Of a stretch of DNA of 64,000 nt, positions 34,990-44,171 are shown piece after piece. The notes beneath the pieces were generated by a model. It was not told where the DNA came from and ran no database searches. It saw nothing but the letters and a program-made list of their open reading frames with translations. The first letter of the stretch is position 1, and each line of letters opens with the position of its first letter. Source of the DNA: Bradyrhizobium sp. sGM-13 (GTDB lineage: Bacteria > Pseudomonadota > Alphaproteobacteria > Rhizobiales > Xanthobacteraceae); contig NZ_JAGWDK010000002.1 of NCBI RefSeq assembly GCF_018398875.1, positions 1-64,000 on the forward strand. The letters are read 5' to 3'. Made by a program: the position numbers and the translations under genes.

Positions 34990-36402
34990 CTACTGCCCGG
35001 ACGGCGTCCGCAGGCCGTGCCAGGCGTCACGCACCTGATGGTAGTGCACTTCCGGCAGGTAGTCCGGCGTGTTGAGGCCGAGATTCTTGACGTCGAGCCG
35101 ACCGATGGCGCTCAGCAGCGTATAGGAAGCGATGACGCGGTCGCGCTGCGCGCCGATCAGACGAGCCTTGGCCAAGATCAGGTCCTGCTGGGCGTTCAGC
35201 ACGTCGACCGTGGTTCGCTGGCCGCCCGCCGCCTCTCGCTGCACACCCTGCAGAGCGACGGTGGCAGCGCGCACTTCAGCTTCGGATGCCGTGACCGCAA
35301 TCTTGGCGCCTTCATTGGCGACCCAGGCGCCGACCGCGGCGGTGCGAGCCTGGTTGCGGACCTGGTCCAGCACCTGCCGGCTTTGCGCTGCGATTTCCTT
35401 GGCCTGCCGGGTCTGTGAGGCGGCCATGCCGCCATCATAGATCGGCTGCGTGAGCTGGCCGGTCACAGAAGCCTGGTCGGTCCCGAGGGTGCCAAGCGTG
35501 GGATCCGAGTCCTTGCTGCGGCTGGCGCTGCCTTGCAGCGTGATCGTTGGCATCAGACTGCCTTCGGCGACGCGGATGGAAGTCGTGGCGACGTCGAAAT
35601 CGAAGCTTGCCGCCATCACGGCGGGATGCCCGCGGAAGGCCTGCCCGGTGGCGTCATCGCGGCTGCGCGGCAGCAGGCGGTCAACGGTGTCAGCGGGGCG
35701 GAGCTGGTTCGGCGCGTTGCCAATGACCTGAAGATAAGTCGCTTGGCTGACGGCCAGATTGACCTCAGCGGCATTCAAATCGGCGCGGCCCCGGCTCAGA
35801 CGCGCCTCGGCCTGCGCAGCATCGGTGGGCGTGACGTCGCCGGCATTCAGACGCTTCTGTGTGATGCCGAGGGTTTCCTGCAGAAACGCCACGTTGGCGC
35901 GCTGGGCTTCGACCAGCGATTGGTTGGCGAGAACGTTTGTATAGACCGTGACCGCATCCAGCAGCACGCCCTGACCGACATTGCGCAGCGCCTCGCGACC
36001 CGCCTGCACCTGCAATTCCGCCACGCGTACACTGTTGGCGGTCCTGAAGCCGTTGAACAACGTCTGGGACACGGTCACGCCGATGGTCCAGGGCTTCAGG
36101 TTCGCCGACTGGACGGTGTTGTCGGGCAGCAGGTTGCGCACCGCCTGAAAGCCGGCAGAGAGAGTAGCGATGATCTGCGGCCGATAACCCGAAAGCGCTT
36201 GCGGCACGTTCTCGTCGGTGGCGCGCTGGCGGGCACGTTCGGCATTGAGCGCGGGATTGGTCTGGTAGGCCTTGGCCAGCGCCTCGGGGAGGCTTTCACC
36301 ATGCGCGGCCGGCGCCGCAAACGCGAGGCAAGCCACAGCAAGGCAAATGCCCGATCGAAGTAACCGTTCAACGTAGCCAACTTTGGCGGCGCGCCTAGCC
36401 AT
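34990..36402 (-). CDS. tolC: TolC family outer membrane protein
   Basis: A 470-residue type I secretion/efflux outer-membrane channel. The signal peptide (LRSGICLAVACLAFAAPAAHG) is followed by ESLPEALAKAYQTNPALNAE, the usual start of the mature TolC. Two internal repeats of coiled helices and beta strands follow, with VSQTLFNGFRTANSVR and LTQPIYDGGMAASQTR as the paired strand/helix signatures. The trimer spans the outer membrane and serves RND or ABC pumps. No pump gene is adjacent. Confidence 0.93.
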   Translation of the reverse strand: MARRAAKVGYVERLLRSGICLAVACLAFAAPAAHGESLPEALAKAYQTNPALNAERARQRATDENVPQALSGYRPQIIATLSAGFQAVRNLLPDNTVQSANLKPWTIGVTVSQTLFNGFRTANSVRVAELQVQAGREALRNVGQGVLLDAVTVYTNVLANQSLVEAQRANVAFLQETLGITQKRLNAGDVTPTDAAQAEARLSRGRADLNAAEVNLAVSQATYLQVIGNAPNQLRPADTVDRLLPRSRDDATGQAFRGHPAVMAASFDFDVATTSIRVAEGSLMPTITLQGSASRSKDSDPTLGTLGTDQASVTGQLTQPIYDGGMAASQTRQAKEIAAQSRQVLDQVRNQARTAAVGAWVANEGAKIAVTASEAEVRAATVALQGVQREAAGGQRTTVDVLNAQQDLILAKARLIGAQRDRVIASYTLLSAIGRLDVKNLGLNTPDYLPEVHYHQVRDAWHGLRTPSGQ

Positions 36403-36743
36403 TTGATTCCGTAGTCAACACGAGAACGTGATAACCCTGCTTCGAGCCATCCCGCTCAATCTTCTTGTTTGAGCATGATCACAGGGAATGACGGTTACCC
36501 GTCATTCCGGATCATGCACTGTCCGTCCGCCCCCGCCGACATCCTCGGTTCGTCTACCTGTTTAGGGGGCGCCATGGCCACAGGCAAACTGCCGCGCGAC
36601 ATCAGTACATTAATTCGGTGAAAGTCCGTGCTTGGCTGTTGCCGGTTCGTCACAGACGAATCTTGGGTGAAGATAGGCTATAGCTCTCGTGGCTGGCGTC
36701 CGATTCCAGGGCGGCTGCCTGCTACGCCCCAGGTTCGCATTCG
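36403..36743. other. Intergenic region between divergent tolC and acetyl-CoA hydrolase genes
   Basis: This gap contains repeat sequence (CTTCTTGTTTGAGCATGATC and the large palindrome at 36473-36517). The rest, about 36520-36743, shows no gene. Both divergent promoters must be here, but I could not place them. Confidence 0.5.
36473..36517. repeat. Two-step palindrome (GCATGATC ... GATCATGC)
   Basis: GCATGATC (36473-36480) pairs with GATCATGC (36510-36517). Inside it GGAATGACGG (36485-36494) pairs exactly with CCGTCATTCC (36499-36508). The inner stem resembles the outer arm of the CGTCATTCCGGG repeat family, so this is probably a derivative of it. Confidence 0.7.
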
Positions 36744-38597
36744 ATGCCAAAGCTGTTTTCCGATCCCGAAGCGATCGCGGAGGATATCATCCGCGATGTC
36801 GGAACCAGTCTCGTGGTTGGATTGCCGCTCGGGCTCGGCAAGGCCAACCACATCGTCAACGCGCTCTATGCACGCGCACTGGCCGACCGTTCGATCAAGC
36901 TGACGTTATTTTCGGCACTGACGCTGGAAAAGCCGCGGCCCTCGAGCCTGCTCGAACAACGTTTCATCAGCCCGGTGATCGATCGTCTGTTTGGTGGTTA
37001 TCCTGACCTCGCCTATGCCAATGCACTGCATGCCGGAGAACTGCCGCCCAACGTCAAGATGATCGAGTTCTTCTTCCTGGCCGGCAAATGGCTGCACGTG
37101 CCGTTCGCGCAGCAGCATTACATCTCCGCGAACTATACCCATGCTGCATCGTATTTGCTGGCGCGCGGGCTCAATGTCGTCACGCCATTGGTGGCCAAGC
37201 GCGTTGTCGATGGCGCAACGCGTTACAGCCTGAGCTGCAACACCGACACAGCGCTCGATCTGCTGCGCGCCCGCGCCGAGGGGCGCGCTTCGTTCAAAGT
37301 GTTCGCGCAAGTCAATTCAGAACTGCCGTTCATGCCGGGTGCGGGCGATCTGCCGGGGGAAGAATTTTCCGCCGTGCTCGACAGCCCCGCGACGGATTTC
37401 CCGCTGTTCGCCCCACCGGCCGAGCCGGTCAGCGACACCAAATACGCGATTGGGCTTCACGCCGCGAGTCTCGTACCTGATGGCGGCACGCTGCAGATCG
37501 GCATCGGGCAAGTCGGCGATGCGCTGGCGCAGGGGCTGATCGTCCGTCATCGGGACAGTGCGCAGTTCCGCGCCATCATGAAGCGGCTTGCGCCCGGCGT
37601 GGAGCCGGTGGAGAGCGCGCCGTTCGCGAAGGGGCTGTATGGGGTCAGCGAAATGCTGATCGAGGCGTTTCTCAATCTGATCGAGGCCGATATTCTCAAG
37701 CGCGAGGTCGACGGCGTCGTGCTGCACGGCGCATTTTTCCTTGGGCCGAAATCGTTCTATCGCGCGTTGCGCGAGATGCCGCCCGATCAGCTCGCGCGCA
37801 TCCAGATGATGCCGGTATCGTTCACCAACGAGCTCTATGGCGACGAGGATGCCAAGCGCCGCGCGCGCATCGATGCCCGCTTCGTCAACAACGCGATGAT
37901 GGCGACGCTGATGGGGGCAGCGGTCTCCGATGGTCTCGACAATGGCCAGGTCGTCAGCGGCGTCGGCGGTCAGTACAATTTCGTCGCGCAGGCGTTCGCG
38001 CTTCAAGGCGCGCGGTCGATTCTCACGCTGGAGGCGACGCGGCAGGCGGGTAGCAGGACGCACTCCAACATCCGCTGGAACTACGGTCACGAGACCATCC
38101 CGCGGCATCTGCGCGACGCCTTCGTTACCGAATACGGTGTTGCCGATGTCAGGGGCAAATCGGACGCCGAGACCATCGCGGCGATGCTCGCGGTCACGGA
38201 TTCCCGTTTCCAGGATGAACTGGTCAAGATCGCCAAGGGTGCCGGCAAGCTGCCGAAGGAGTTCGAAATTCCGCGCGCGCATCGCGAGAACTTCCCGGAG
38301 CGGATCGCGGACGCCTTGAAGCCTGCGCGCGAGGAAGGGCTGTTGCCATCGTTCCCGTTCGGCAGCGATTTTACCGAGGTCGAGCAGCGGCTGATACCGG
38401 CCTTACAGTTGTTGCGGGAGGCGCAGCGGATGCCGCTACGTCTGCCGGGATTGCTGTGGCAGGGGATGACCCAGCCGCCGGATGCCTCGAACCGCGAATG
38501 CCTGGCGCGGCTAGGCCTCGATCGTCCGACGACGTTTGCCGAACGTGCCTATCGCGCGCTGGTCAACGCGGCACTTGCGCGCAGCCGCAAGCCATAA
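36744..38597 (+). CDS. Acetyl-CoA hydrolase/transferase family protein
   Basis: A 617-residue family I CoA transferase-like enzyme. The N-terminal part has VVGLPLGLGKANHIVNAL. The C-terminal domain includes LQIGIGQVGDALAQGL, VSGVGGQYNFVAQAFAL, RTHSNIRWNYG and FVTEYGVADVRGKSD, the usual closing motifs. Members hydrolyse acetyl-CoA or move CoA between acetate, succinate and related acids. It is longer than the usual 420-550 residues, with a C-terminal extension of about 120 residues. An enoyl-CoA hydratase lies downstream in convergent orientation. Confidence 0.88.
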   Translation: MPKLFSDPEAIAEDIIRDVGTSLVVGLPLGLGKANHIVNALYARALADRSIKLTLFSALTLEKPRPSSLLEQRFISPVIDRLFGGYPDLAYANALHAGELPPNVKMIEFFFLAGKWLHVPFAQQHYISANYTHAASYLLARGLNVVTPLVAKRVVDGATRYSLSCNTDTALDLLRARAEGRASFKVFAQVNSELPFMPGAGDLPGEEFSAVLDSPATDFPLFAPPAEPVSDTKYAIGLHAASLVPDGGTLQIGIGQVGDALAQGLIVRHRDSAQFRAIMKRLAPGVEPVESAPFAKGLYGVSEMLIEAFLNLIEADILKREVDGVVLHGAFFLGPKSFYRALREMPPDQLARIQMMPVSFTNELYGDEDAKRRARIDARFVNNAMMATLMGAAVSDGLDNGQVVSGVGGQYNFVAQAFALQGARSILTLEATRQAGSRTHSNIRWNYGHETIPRHLRDAFVTEYGVADVRGKSDAETIAAMLAVTDSRFQDELVKIAKGAGKLPKEFEIPRAHRENFPERIADALKPAREEGLLPSFPFGSDFTEVEQRLIPALQLLREAQRMPLRLPGLLWQGMTQPPDASNRECLARLGLDRPTTFAERAYRALVNAALARSRKP

Positions 38598-38619
38598 TCC
38601 GTCGTCCCTGCCTAGTGCC

Positions 38620-38710
38620 GTAGGGTTGGCAAAGCGTAGCGTGCCCACCATCACTTGTGCCGAAGGCTAGAATGGTGGGCACGGCGCTGCGCGCCTTTTG
38701 CCCACCCTAC
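38620..38710. repeat. Dispersed repeat GTAGGGTTGGC...GCCCACCCTAC (fullest copy)
   Basis: The termini GTAGGGTTGGC and GCCCACCCTAC are inverted with one mismatch. Inside, TGCCCACCAT pairs with ATGGTGGGCA, and GGCGC-TGC-GCGCC forms another hairpin. The second copy at 19135-19220 is close in sequence. It lies between two convergent genes, where a terminator would be expected. Confidence 0.8.
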
Positions 38711-38727
38711 AAAACTGGAGCTCGGCC

Positions 38728-39507
38728 CTACCTGTTCTTGTTCAGCGGCTTGCGCTTCTCGATGAACGCCGCCATGCCTTCGGCGCGATCTTCCAGCGCG
38801 AAGGTCGAGTGGAACAGGTTGCGCTCGACATTCATGCCCTCCGACAGCGGCGTCTCGAACGCGCGGTTGATGGCTTCCTTGGCCATCGCGGCCGCGGGCC
38901 GCGACATCGAGGCGATCTTTTCCGCGGCTGAGAGCGCTTCTTCCATCAATTTGTCGGCTGGCACGACGCGGCTGACGAGGCCGGAACGCTCCGCTTCAGC
39001 CGCATCCATCATGCGTCCGGTGAGGCAGAGATCCATCGCCTTGGACTTGCCGATCGCACGCGTCAGCCGCTGGGTGCCGCCGATACCGGGGATGGTGCCG
39101 AGCGTGATTTCGGGCTGGCCGAATTTGGCGGTATCGGAAGCGATGATGATGTCGCACATCATGGCAAGCTCGCAGCCGCCGCCGAGCGCATAGCCGCTGA
39201 CTGCCGCGATCGTCGGTTTCCGGCAGGTGGCAACGCGATCGCCGCCGATGGCGGTGAAATCGCTGGAGAACATGTCGATGAAGCTTTTCGGCTGCATCTC
39301 CTTGATGTCAGCACCGGCGGCGAACGCCTTTTCGCTGCCGGTGAGCAGGATGCAGCCGATCTTGTCGTCGGCCTCGAGGTCATCGACCGCGGCAGCGATT
39401 TCACGAAACACGCCGAACGACAGCGCGTTGAGCATTTTCGGCCGGTTCAGTGTAATGATGCCGACCGCGCCCTTGCTCTCGACAATGATGTTCTCGAACG
39501 TTGCCAT
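38728..39507 (-). CDS. Enoyl-CoA hydratase
   Basis: A 259-residue crotonase. The oxyanion-hole regions are [13 protein letters not shown] (near 65) and [14 protein letters not shown] (near 106), and the catalytic Glu regions follow in [20 protein letters not shown]. The tail [12 protein letters not shown] is typical. It hydrates trans-2-enoyl-CoA in beta-oxidation. The ATG at 39507 has GGGGGTGG upstream and gives the usual length; an in-frame start at 39567 would add 20 residues. Confidence in the family is very high. Confidence 0.95.
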   Translation of the reverse strand: MATFENIIVESKGAVGIITLNRPKMLNALSFGVFREIAAAVDDLEADDKIGCILLTGSEKAFAAGADIKEMQPKSFIDMFSSDFTAIGGDRVATCRKPTIAAVSGYALGGGCELAMMCDIIIASDTAKFGQPEITLGTIPGIGGTQRLTRAIGKSKAMDLCLTGRMMDAAEAERSGLVSRVVPADKLMEEALSAAEKIASMSRPAAAMAKEAINRAFETPLSEGMNVERNLFHSTFALEDRAEGMAAFIEKRKPLNKNR

Positions 39508-39627
39508 GATCCACCCCCGGATGGTCCTTTTCGCGGGCAATGTGCCCGCTGGCGGGGTGGGCTTCAAGTGGGCTGGAACGGATCCCCGGATCCGGGATGT
39601 GGGATGCCGCGTCCGGTATTCCGATAG

Positions 39628-40305
39628 CTACGCCATGAACATGCGCGCGGCCGAGGCCACCGTCAGCAGCGCACCGAAGGCGATGAAGATCTTTCCGATC
39701 AGCGAGGTCTTGTCCAGGGTGGAACTCTCGTTGCTGGCGACCTGATCAGAGGTTTCCGATGCAGGTTTGGTCGAAGCCATCGCGACCGTCTGCGTGGCGG
39801 AGCCCTCGGGCGGTGTCGCCTGCAGCGCCCGATCGACGTCGTTGAGCTCGTCGGAGGCAACTACGGTAGCATCGGCCGGCGCCTCAGCATCAGCCGGCTT
39901 GTCCGCCGCCGTTTGCAGGACGGTGTTGGCCTTCTCAGACATCGCCGCCGACATCCCCTTGGCGCTGTCGGCCGGCGCATCGGCTGCCGTCATTTGTGCG
40001 TTGGCGTTGGCGAGCCATTCGGGCATCCCGGACGGAGTGCCGCCGCTCGCATCGGCGACCTGCGTTTCCTCAGGCTGCTTGTTCTCCACGGGTTTCGATG
40101 CCGCATGCGTGGATTTGCGATGGGCGGAGCGCTTCTTCAGGGAACGCGAACCCTGCCTGGCGGACTTCTCGGGCGTCGCACTTTCCGGTTTCGACACCGC
40201 GGCGTCATCGGTGCCGGCCGCCGTCGCCGGCGATGGTGCTGCGAAACCCAACAAAAGGCCTGCCGCAAGAATGAAGGCCGACCCCGCGCTGGCTCGGATC
40301 GTCAT
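39628..40305 (-). CDS. Exported low-complexity membrane-tethered protein of unknown function
   Basis: A 225-residue protein with a signal peptide (SAGSAFILAAGLLLGFAAP). A long Ala/Ser/Thr/Lys-rich middle of low complexity follows, with a basic run (SLKKRSAHRKSTHAASK). A C-terminal membrane helix (LIGKIFIAFGALLTVASAARMF) ends it. I do not recognise a family. GGGGAG 7 bases before the ATG at 40305 decides the start. The polar middle should lie in the periplasm with the C-terminus anchored. Confidence 0.65.
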   Translation of the reverse strand: MTIRASAGSAFILAAGLLLGFAAPSPATAAGTDDAAVSKPESATPEKSARQGSRSLKKRSAHRKSTHAASKPVENKQPEETQVADASGGTPSGMPEWLANANAQMTAADAPADSAKGMSAAMSEKANTVLQTAADKPADAEAPADATVVASDELNDVDRALQATPPEGSATQTVAMASTKPASETSDQVASNESSTLDKTSLIGKIFIAFGALLTVASAARMFMA

Positions 40306-40608
40306 GTGGAATCTCCCCATTGGCCGCCGCCCAGCGGCGAAATGAGACCCCTCAGGTGTCCACAGCACGGCGGAAAATGGGAATCTTCGGGCAACACTTG
40401 GCAAAAGCTGGGCAATGTCGGTCAGCCGACGTGCTTGCGGGCATTTTGCCGACGCGGAATTAGCGAGCTACGCCGGATGCGAGCCTGCGCAATCGATGTT
40501 ATGAGCCTGCTATCGCGCAGCCGGTTGTCCCCCGATTCCCCGGATAGGAAGCCAGCCCAAGCTGCCCGCGGGACCTTCGGTCACGAGTTCGTGATCTGGT
40601 CGTCCTGA

Positions 40609-40634
40609 TGTAACAAATTGAAAGATCGACCGAA
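40609..40634 (+). promoter_or_regulatory. Candidate ECF-type promoter upstream of ecfF
   Basis: GTAACA (40610-40615) and CGAA (40631-40634), 15 bases apart, lie just before the sigma factor gene. They resemble the GTAACC-N16-CGAA consensus known for Caulobacter SigF, the orthologue group of EcfF. This would be autoregulation. The spacing is one base short and the match is short, so it is a candidate only. Confidence 0.45.
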
Positions 40635-40652
40635 TTACAAGTAGGAGCGCGG

Positions 40653-41198
40653 GTGCGCGAACGGGATGACGAATGGACCGGCCTGATGCGGTCGGCCATT
40701 GCAGGCGACAGCTCGGCGTATCATCGCCTGCTCAAGGCCGTCACGCCGGTGCTCCGGGCGGCGGCGCGCCGCGGTCTGGCGCGGGCAGGGCAACCGGTCG
40801 ATCAATCCGAGGACATCGTGCAGGACATTTTGCTGGCGGTCCATCTGAAACGGCATACCTGGGATGTCACCGCTCCATTTGCCCCATGGCTGTTCGCGAT
40901 CGCCCGCAACAAGCTGATCGACGCGCTGCGTCGCCGCGGTCGGCGCATTTTCGTCGATATTGATGATTTCGCCGAGACGCTGCCGGGCGAAGCGCCGGCC
41001 GAAACGGCTTCGCCAGGCGAGGTCGCTGCCCAGCTCCAGACGCTGCCGGCGCGGCAGCGCGACGTGCTGCAGTCGATCGCGGTCGACAGCGCCTCGATCA
41101 AGGATACGGCGGCGAAATTTTCGATGAGCGAGGGCGCGGTGCGGGTGGCGCTGCACCGGGGGCTGACCAGCTTGACGGCGAAGTTGCGGGAAAATTGA
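40653..41198 (+). CDS. ecfF: ECF sigma factor, EcfF/SigF type
   Basis: A 181-residue ECF sigma factor. Region 2 holds DQSEDIVQDILLAVHL and the basic FAIARNKLIDALRRRGRR. Region 4 has LPARQRDVLQSIAVDSASIK and the HTH FSMSEGAVRVALHRGL. It directs RNA polymerase to stress genes and is held by the anti-sigma factor encoded downstream. The start is GTG, with TAGGAG 6 bases before it. The symbol rests on the combination with the OsrA-like partner (Cys129/Cys179) and is from memory. Confidence 0.85.
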   Translation: MRERDDEWTGLMRSAIAGDSSAYHRLLKAVTPVLRAAARRGLARAGQPVDQSEDIVQDILLAVHLKRHTWDVTAPFAPWLFAIARNKLIDALRRRGRRIFVDIDDFAETLPGEAPAETASPGEVAAQLQTLPARQRDVLQSIAVDSASIKDTAAKFSMSEGAVRVALHRGLTSLTAKLREN

Positions 41199-41200
41199 GC

Positions 41201-41839
41201 ATGGATACCGATCAGCTCATTCGAACGTTGGCGGCCGACAACGCGCACCGCGCGCGGCCGGTCGGCTTCGCGCTGATGCTGGCGCTCTTGGCCGCCGCAC
41301 CGGTTTCGCTGTTGATGTTCTTCGCCGAGCTCGGCGTCAGGCCCGACGTGATGGTTGCGATGCGCAATCCGTTCTTCGACCTGAAATTCGCGGTGACGCT
41401 GGCGCTCGCGATCTCGGCAATTGCCGTCAGCCTGCATCTGTCGCGGCCTGAAGCTTCCTTGCGCGGATTTGGCTGGCTGCTGCTGGCGCCGGTAGGAATT
41501 TTGACCGCCGGGATCGGCGGCGAAATGATGATGCCGCAACGGTTGCCGATGATGACGCGGCTGGTCGGCAAGAATTCGTGGGTCTGTCTGACGGCGATCC
41601 TGCTGTTGTCGTTGCCGATCTTGGCCGGCGCGCTGCTCGGATTGCGTCACGGGGCCCCGTCGCGGCCTGCATTGGCGGGCGCCATCGCCGGACTGTTGTC
41701 GGCGGGATTGGCGGCAACGCTCTATGCCTCGCATTGCACGGATGATTCACCGCTGTTCGTCGCGACCTGGTACACGATCGCGACCGCGCTGGTGGCCGCG
41801 ATCGGCGCGCTCGCCGGAGCGAAGCTGCTGAAATATTGA
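41201..41839 (+). CDS. osrA: NrsF/OsrA-type anti-sigma factor (DUF1109)
   Basis: A 212-residue inner-membrane protein with six helices of the DUF1109/NrsF family. Two cysteines, at 129 (NSWVCLTA) and 179 (ASHCTDD), lie where NrsF/OsrA proteins carry redox- or metal-responsive cysteines. They match the numbering I recall for OsrA of Bradyrhizobium. Such a protein holds the sigma factor at the membrane and frees it under oxidative or metal stress. The ATG at 41201 comes 2 bases after the sigma stop; a TTG at 41195 is possible. Confidence 0.88.
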   Translation: MDTDQLIRTLAADNAHRARPVGFALMLALLAAAPVSLLMFFAELGVRPDVMVAMRNPFFDLKFAVTLALAISAIAVSLHLSRPEASLRGFGWLLLAPVGILTAGIGGEMMMPQRLPMMTRLVGKNSWVCLTAILLLSLPILAGALLGLRHGAPSRPALAGAIAGLLSAGLAATLYASHCTDDSPLFVATWYTIATALVAAIGALAGAKLLKY

Positions 41840-41853
41840 AGCGTGCTACGGAC

Positions 41854-42960
41854 CTACGCCGGTACGTTCTGCTGCATGCGGTGGAAGCGCAGCACTTGCT
41901 GCGCCGTCGAAGGCCGCAACCGTTCATAGGTGTCCTTGCAGGCGCCAAGATCGGTCGGCTCCCCGCCGGACAGTTCGTCGCGCATCCTTATGATGGTCCT
42001 GACCGTTGACCAGGAAAGGCCTGCGACCTTCGCCAAAATCATCACGCCTTCGGCCCGGCTTTCGATCATCATGTTCTCGGCGATTGCGACCGGCACGTTG
42101 GCGAGCGCCGCAATCGAGGCGTTGGCCTCGTCGAATTTCCCGGCATCGGCAAACGACGCCACTTCGGATTCGTCGAGCCGGCCGTGCTCGTACAGCGACT
42201 TGATCAGCGCGTGCGCAATCTCGGTGTTCCTGGTGATATCAGAGGTCGCCGAACGCGCGCGCAGCGTTGCCTCCTTGACCACGTTCGGCACCTCGGCCGC
42301 CTGTTGCGGATTGGCCGCCTCCAGCCGTTGTCGCACCGTGTCGGAGGCCTTCGCGAGCAGTTTCAGGTAGAGATGCCGCGGCACGGGACGCATGCCGATG
42401 CAGGCGGTGAGATTGTCGTCGCCCTCGGCGCGGCTGACGAGGCGGGTAAAGCCGCGCTCGGTGAATTCCGCGCCGGGATTGTTGACGGTCGACTGGATCA
42501 CCTGATCGTTGCCGCGCTGGACCAGCACCTCGGTGACCGCGCCGCTCAGCGTCTTGCGGGTCGAGATCGCCATCAAATGCGCCTGGCTCTTGCTGCGCGC
42601 ATTCTGGATCAGGGTCTTATCGTCGAGCCGCATCGATTGCGACAGCACAGGACCAGCCACCTCGATGACGTCGTCGAATGCAAGCGCGCGGATGGTGAGC
42701 GGCGGGGCAGTGTCGATCGGAGCGAGACGGTTGGCCAGCAGCATCTTGGCCGAGGTTTCGATGTGGTCGATCAGGCACTGGAAGACATCGTCGAACAGCC
42801 CGACCTGCTCGTCCGAATAATCCACCGCGCCGTTGATGAAGAGATCGGTCACCCGGCGCAGCGTCTCTACCCGGCGAGCGACGGTTCCGTGCGCAAGCGT
42901 GGACTGCAGTTCGTCGAGCAGGTTTCCGGGAGAAGGAGAAGTAGCGGTCTTCGAAATCAT
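41854..42960 (-). CDS. DUF2336 family protein
   Basis: A 368-residue soluble, mostly helical protein that fits the DUF2336 family of alphaproteobacteria. It begins with repeats resembling HEAT-type helices (VARRVETLRRVTDLFI, EQVGLFDDVFQCLIDHI). Further on are ARSKSQAHLMAIS and the end YERLRPSTAQQVLRFHRM. The function is unknown. Two in-frame ATGs (42978, 42960) exist; neither has a strong site, and I chose the shorter. It is convergent with osrA and downstream of the diguanylate cyclase. Confidence 0.85.
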   Translation of the reverse strand: MISKTATSPSPGNLLDELQSTLAHGTVARRVETLRRVTDLFINGAVDYSDEQVGLFDDVFQCLIDHIETSAKMLLANRLAPIDTAPPLTIRALAFDDVIEVAGPVLSQSMRLDDKTLIQNARSKSQAHLMAISTRKTLSGAVTEVLVQRGNDQVIQSTVNNPGAEFTERGFTRLVSRAEGDDNLTACIGMRPVPRHLYLKLLAKASDTVRQRLEAANPQQAAEVPNVVKEATLRARSATSDITRNTEIAHALIKSLYEHGRLDESEVASFADAGKFDEANASIAALANVPVAIAENMMIESRAEGVMILAKVAGLSWSTVRTIIRMRDELSGGEPTDLGACKDTYERLRPSTAQQVLRFHRMQQNVPA

Positions 42961-43022
42961 GACTCTGTCCTGGAGCAAAAAGCGGCGGAGCTTCTTCGCC
43001 GCCAGAGCTGAAATACATCGGA

Positions 43023-44171
43023 TCAGGCGCTGGTAATCCGGTTACGTCCCTGCGCCTTGGCTGCATAAAGCGCGCTGTCGGCGCGCGCGAGAAATGTGTC
43101 TGATGTTTCGTCCGGGTTCAGCGTTGCAACGCCTGCCGACATCGTCACCTTCATGCCCTGCGAGAATGCGCTCCAGTCGAGATCGGCAATAATGGCGCGC
43201 AACCGATCGAGCGCGTGCATGGCTTGGTCGACGTCCATGTCGGGCAGCACCAGTAGGAATTCCTCGCCGCCATATCGGCCGAACCGGTCGATGCTGCGGA
43301 TGTTGGCAAACATGGTGATCGAGAATGTCCGCAGCACCTCGTCGCCGATCGGGTGACCGTAGGCGTCGTTGATGCGCTTGAACCAGTCGAGGTCGATCAG
43401 TGCGATCGAGCAGGGCGATCCGCTGCGGCTCGCGCGGGCGATCTCCTCCTCCAGCATCCGCATGATGCTGCGGCGGTTGGACGACCCGGTCAGTTCGTCG
43501 AGTTCGGCAAGCTCCTCGATCCGCTTGTACGCCGCCTTCAGTTCGAAGCTGCGGTCGTAAAGCATCTTGCGCATGGTAGAGCCGTACAGTCCCACGAAGG
43601 CGCATTGTCCGATGGTGAGGACAAAGGAAAGCATGGCCGCGACGCGTTCGGTCTGGGTGGTAATCGGCAGGCCGATCGGGGTGCTGGCAAACAGGAAGAT
43701 CGGCGCCAGGCCTACAATGGTGAGGGTCCAGGTGATGATCGCCTGCCAGGACGTCATTCGCAGCGCGCCGAATCCGAAGATGAGGAATACGACGCTCAGG
43801 AAGGCAAATCCGATCTGTGGTGCGGCCAGCAGAAAACAGAGCTGGAGCGCGACGTGGCCGGCGACCTGGAAGATCGTGAGATAATGGTCCTCGAACCGGT
43901 CGTTGAAGTGGGCTTCCGACAACACGACAAAGACCGACACCAAGCCGATACCGGAAAGGAAATAGGTCGATGGAATGGTGATCGGGACGGTGCCGGCGTA
44001 GCAATAGACCAGCAGGACCGAGGTGATGAGCAAATAGCTGACGCCTTGCACGGCCAGCATCTGGCGGCGCTGGCCGGCCCGGCGCTTCAATAACTCCAGC
44101 GGCAGGCGGGCGACGCGCGCGGTCGCATTGTGGGAGCCTTGCCCCTGAAGCAATGATGCCGCGCCGCTCAT
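43023..44171 (-). CDS. Membrane-bound diguanylate cyclase (GGDEF)
   Basis: A 382-residue enzyme that makes c-di-GMP from two GTP. The first half has about six membrane helices (YLLITSVLLVYCYAGTV, TYFLSGIGLVSVFVVLSEA, FLSVVFLIFGFGALRM). The second half is a GGDEF domain with DELTGSSNRRSIM, the active GGEEF (about residue 300) and an RSID inhibitory site exactly 5 residues before it, so product feedback is expected. GGEEF is a standard active variant. It lies upstream of the DUF2336 gene on the same strand, with a 62-base gap. Confidence 0.93.
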   Translation of the reverse strand: MSGAASLLQGQGSHNATARVARLPLELLKRRAGQRRQMLAVQGVSYLLITSVLLVYCYAGTVPITIPSTYFLSGIGLVSVFVVLSEAHFNDRFEDHYLTIFQVAGHVALQLCFLLAAPQIGFAFLSVVFLIFGFGALRMTSWQAIITWTLTIVGLAPIFLFASTPIGLPITTQTERVAAMLSFVLTIGQCAFVGLYGSTMRKMLYDRSFELKAAYKRIEELAELDELTGSSNRRSIMRMLEEEIARASRSGSPCSIALIDLDWFKRINDAYGHPIGDEVLRTFSITMFANIRSIDRFGRYGGEEFLLVLPDMDVDQAMHALDRLRAIIADLDWSAFSQGMKVTMSAGVATLNPDETSDTFLARADSALYAAKAQGRNRITSA

